Shown here: piece after piece, positions 63,857-64,000 of the stretch | Position numbering within the stretch: position 1 is the first letter of the stretch | How the letters are laid out: every line of letters starts with the position of its first letter | Assembly: GCF_049800775.1 (NCBI RefSeq) | Contig: NZ_JBNAFR010000005.1 | Span: 186,001 to 250,000, forward strand | Reading direction: 5' to 3' | DNA: 64,000 nt | Source of the DNA: Dinoroseobacter sp049800775 | GTDB taxonomy: Bacteria; Pseudomonadota; Alphaproteobacteria; Rhodobacterales; Rhodobacteraceae | Notes under the pieces: generated by a model | The model's input: the letters and a program-made list of their open reading frames with translations, nothing else | Database searches by the model: none | What the model was told of the DNA's origin: nothing | Program-made: the position numbers and the translations under genes

Positions 63857-63963
63857 GCCGAGACGTTGATCGCGGGCCCCGTGATCTTTCTTGGGATCTG
63901 AGATGAGAGGCCGCGTACGGATCTTGTCTCTCAACAATCGCCACGACGAAAGGGACTATAGCA

Positions 63964-64000
63964 ATGGGCAAAGTCATTGGTATCGACCTCGGCACCACGA
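63964..64000 (+). CDS. dnaK: Chaperone DnaK, first codons (runs off window end)
   Basis: From the ATG at 63964 the frame reads MGKVIGIDLGTT, the invariant N-terminus of DnaK with the first phosphate loop (GIDLGTT). AAAGGGA lies upstream. Only 12 codons are in the window, so nothing more can be said of the protein; position after alkB and a heat-shock promoter supports the call. Confidence 0.93.
   Translation, partial: MGKVIGIDLGTT

Overview
The window is high-GC DNA from an alphaproteobacterium, most likely a member of the Rhodobacterales (roseobacter-type marine bacterium). The evidence is gene content and order: kdsD-lptC-lptA-lptB-rpoN-hpf-ptsN, gltB/gltD, dapD/dapE, alkB next to dnaK, a VPLPA-CTERM protein, and an exosortase E/VPEID-CTERM locus. 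I cannot assign a genus from sequence alone.

Layout. 1-593 is the 5' part of rnr. 840-2183 is a lower-GC Schlafen/AlbA_2-type gene that looks acquired. 2556-3272 is a VPLPA-CTERM exported protein. 3598-6149 is a tight minus-strand run: DUF2064-type protein, GNAT, dapE and a small conserved protein. 6352-8276 is a decayed catabolic patch: SnoaL-like gene, truncated GST, 5'-truncated luciferase-like oxidoreductase, and the C-terminal half of an XRE-cupin regulator. The last two meet head to head at a deletion scar near 8005-8015. 8390-12095 is an ABC importer plus arylsulfotransferase operon, divergent from a LacI-family regulator at 12256, with two palindromic operators between them.

13369-24630 is the most unusual segment. 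It holds a 1722-residue DUF4062-nSTAND1-ankyrin protein and a four-gene operon on the other strand: a membrane TrkA-N/RyR-like protein, a small protein sharing the C-terminal domain of the ankyrin protein, a soluble VirD4/TraG-type ATPase, and an IcmJ/DotN-like zinc protein. A SLOG-type nucleotide-sensing protein is divergent from that operon. I propose this as a candidate uncharacterised conflict or signalling system built around an orphan type IV coupling module.

24763-36747 returns to housekeeping: homocysteine methyltransferase-like protein, a gluzincin with a peptidoglycan-binding region, dapD, a LOG protein, gltB, an exported protein and gltD. dapD and dapE are about 21 kb apart, so the accessory segment may have been inserted between them. 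36967-45453 holds uppP, a 1736-residue SdrD_B-repeat surface protein, a 64-residue VPEID-CTERM protein, and exosortase E fused to a CPBP protease.

45526-52799 is core: NDUFA9-like protein, tRNA-Leu(CAG), rnd, the Kdo/LPS transport genes, rpoN, hpf and ptsN. 52809-63151 is a surface-polysaccharide cluster: a two-domain sulfotransferase, four glycosyltransferases, galU, kdsB, cysQ and a KpsM-like permease. Sulfotransferase plus PAP phosphatase suggests a sulfated glycan. The window ends with alkB and the start of dnaK behind a heat-shock-type promoter.
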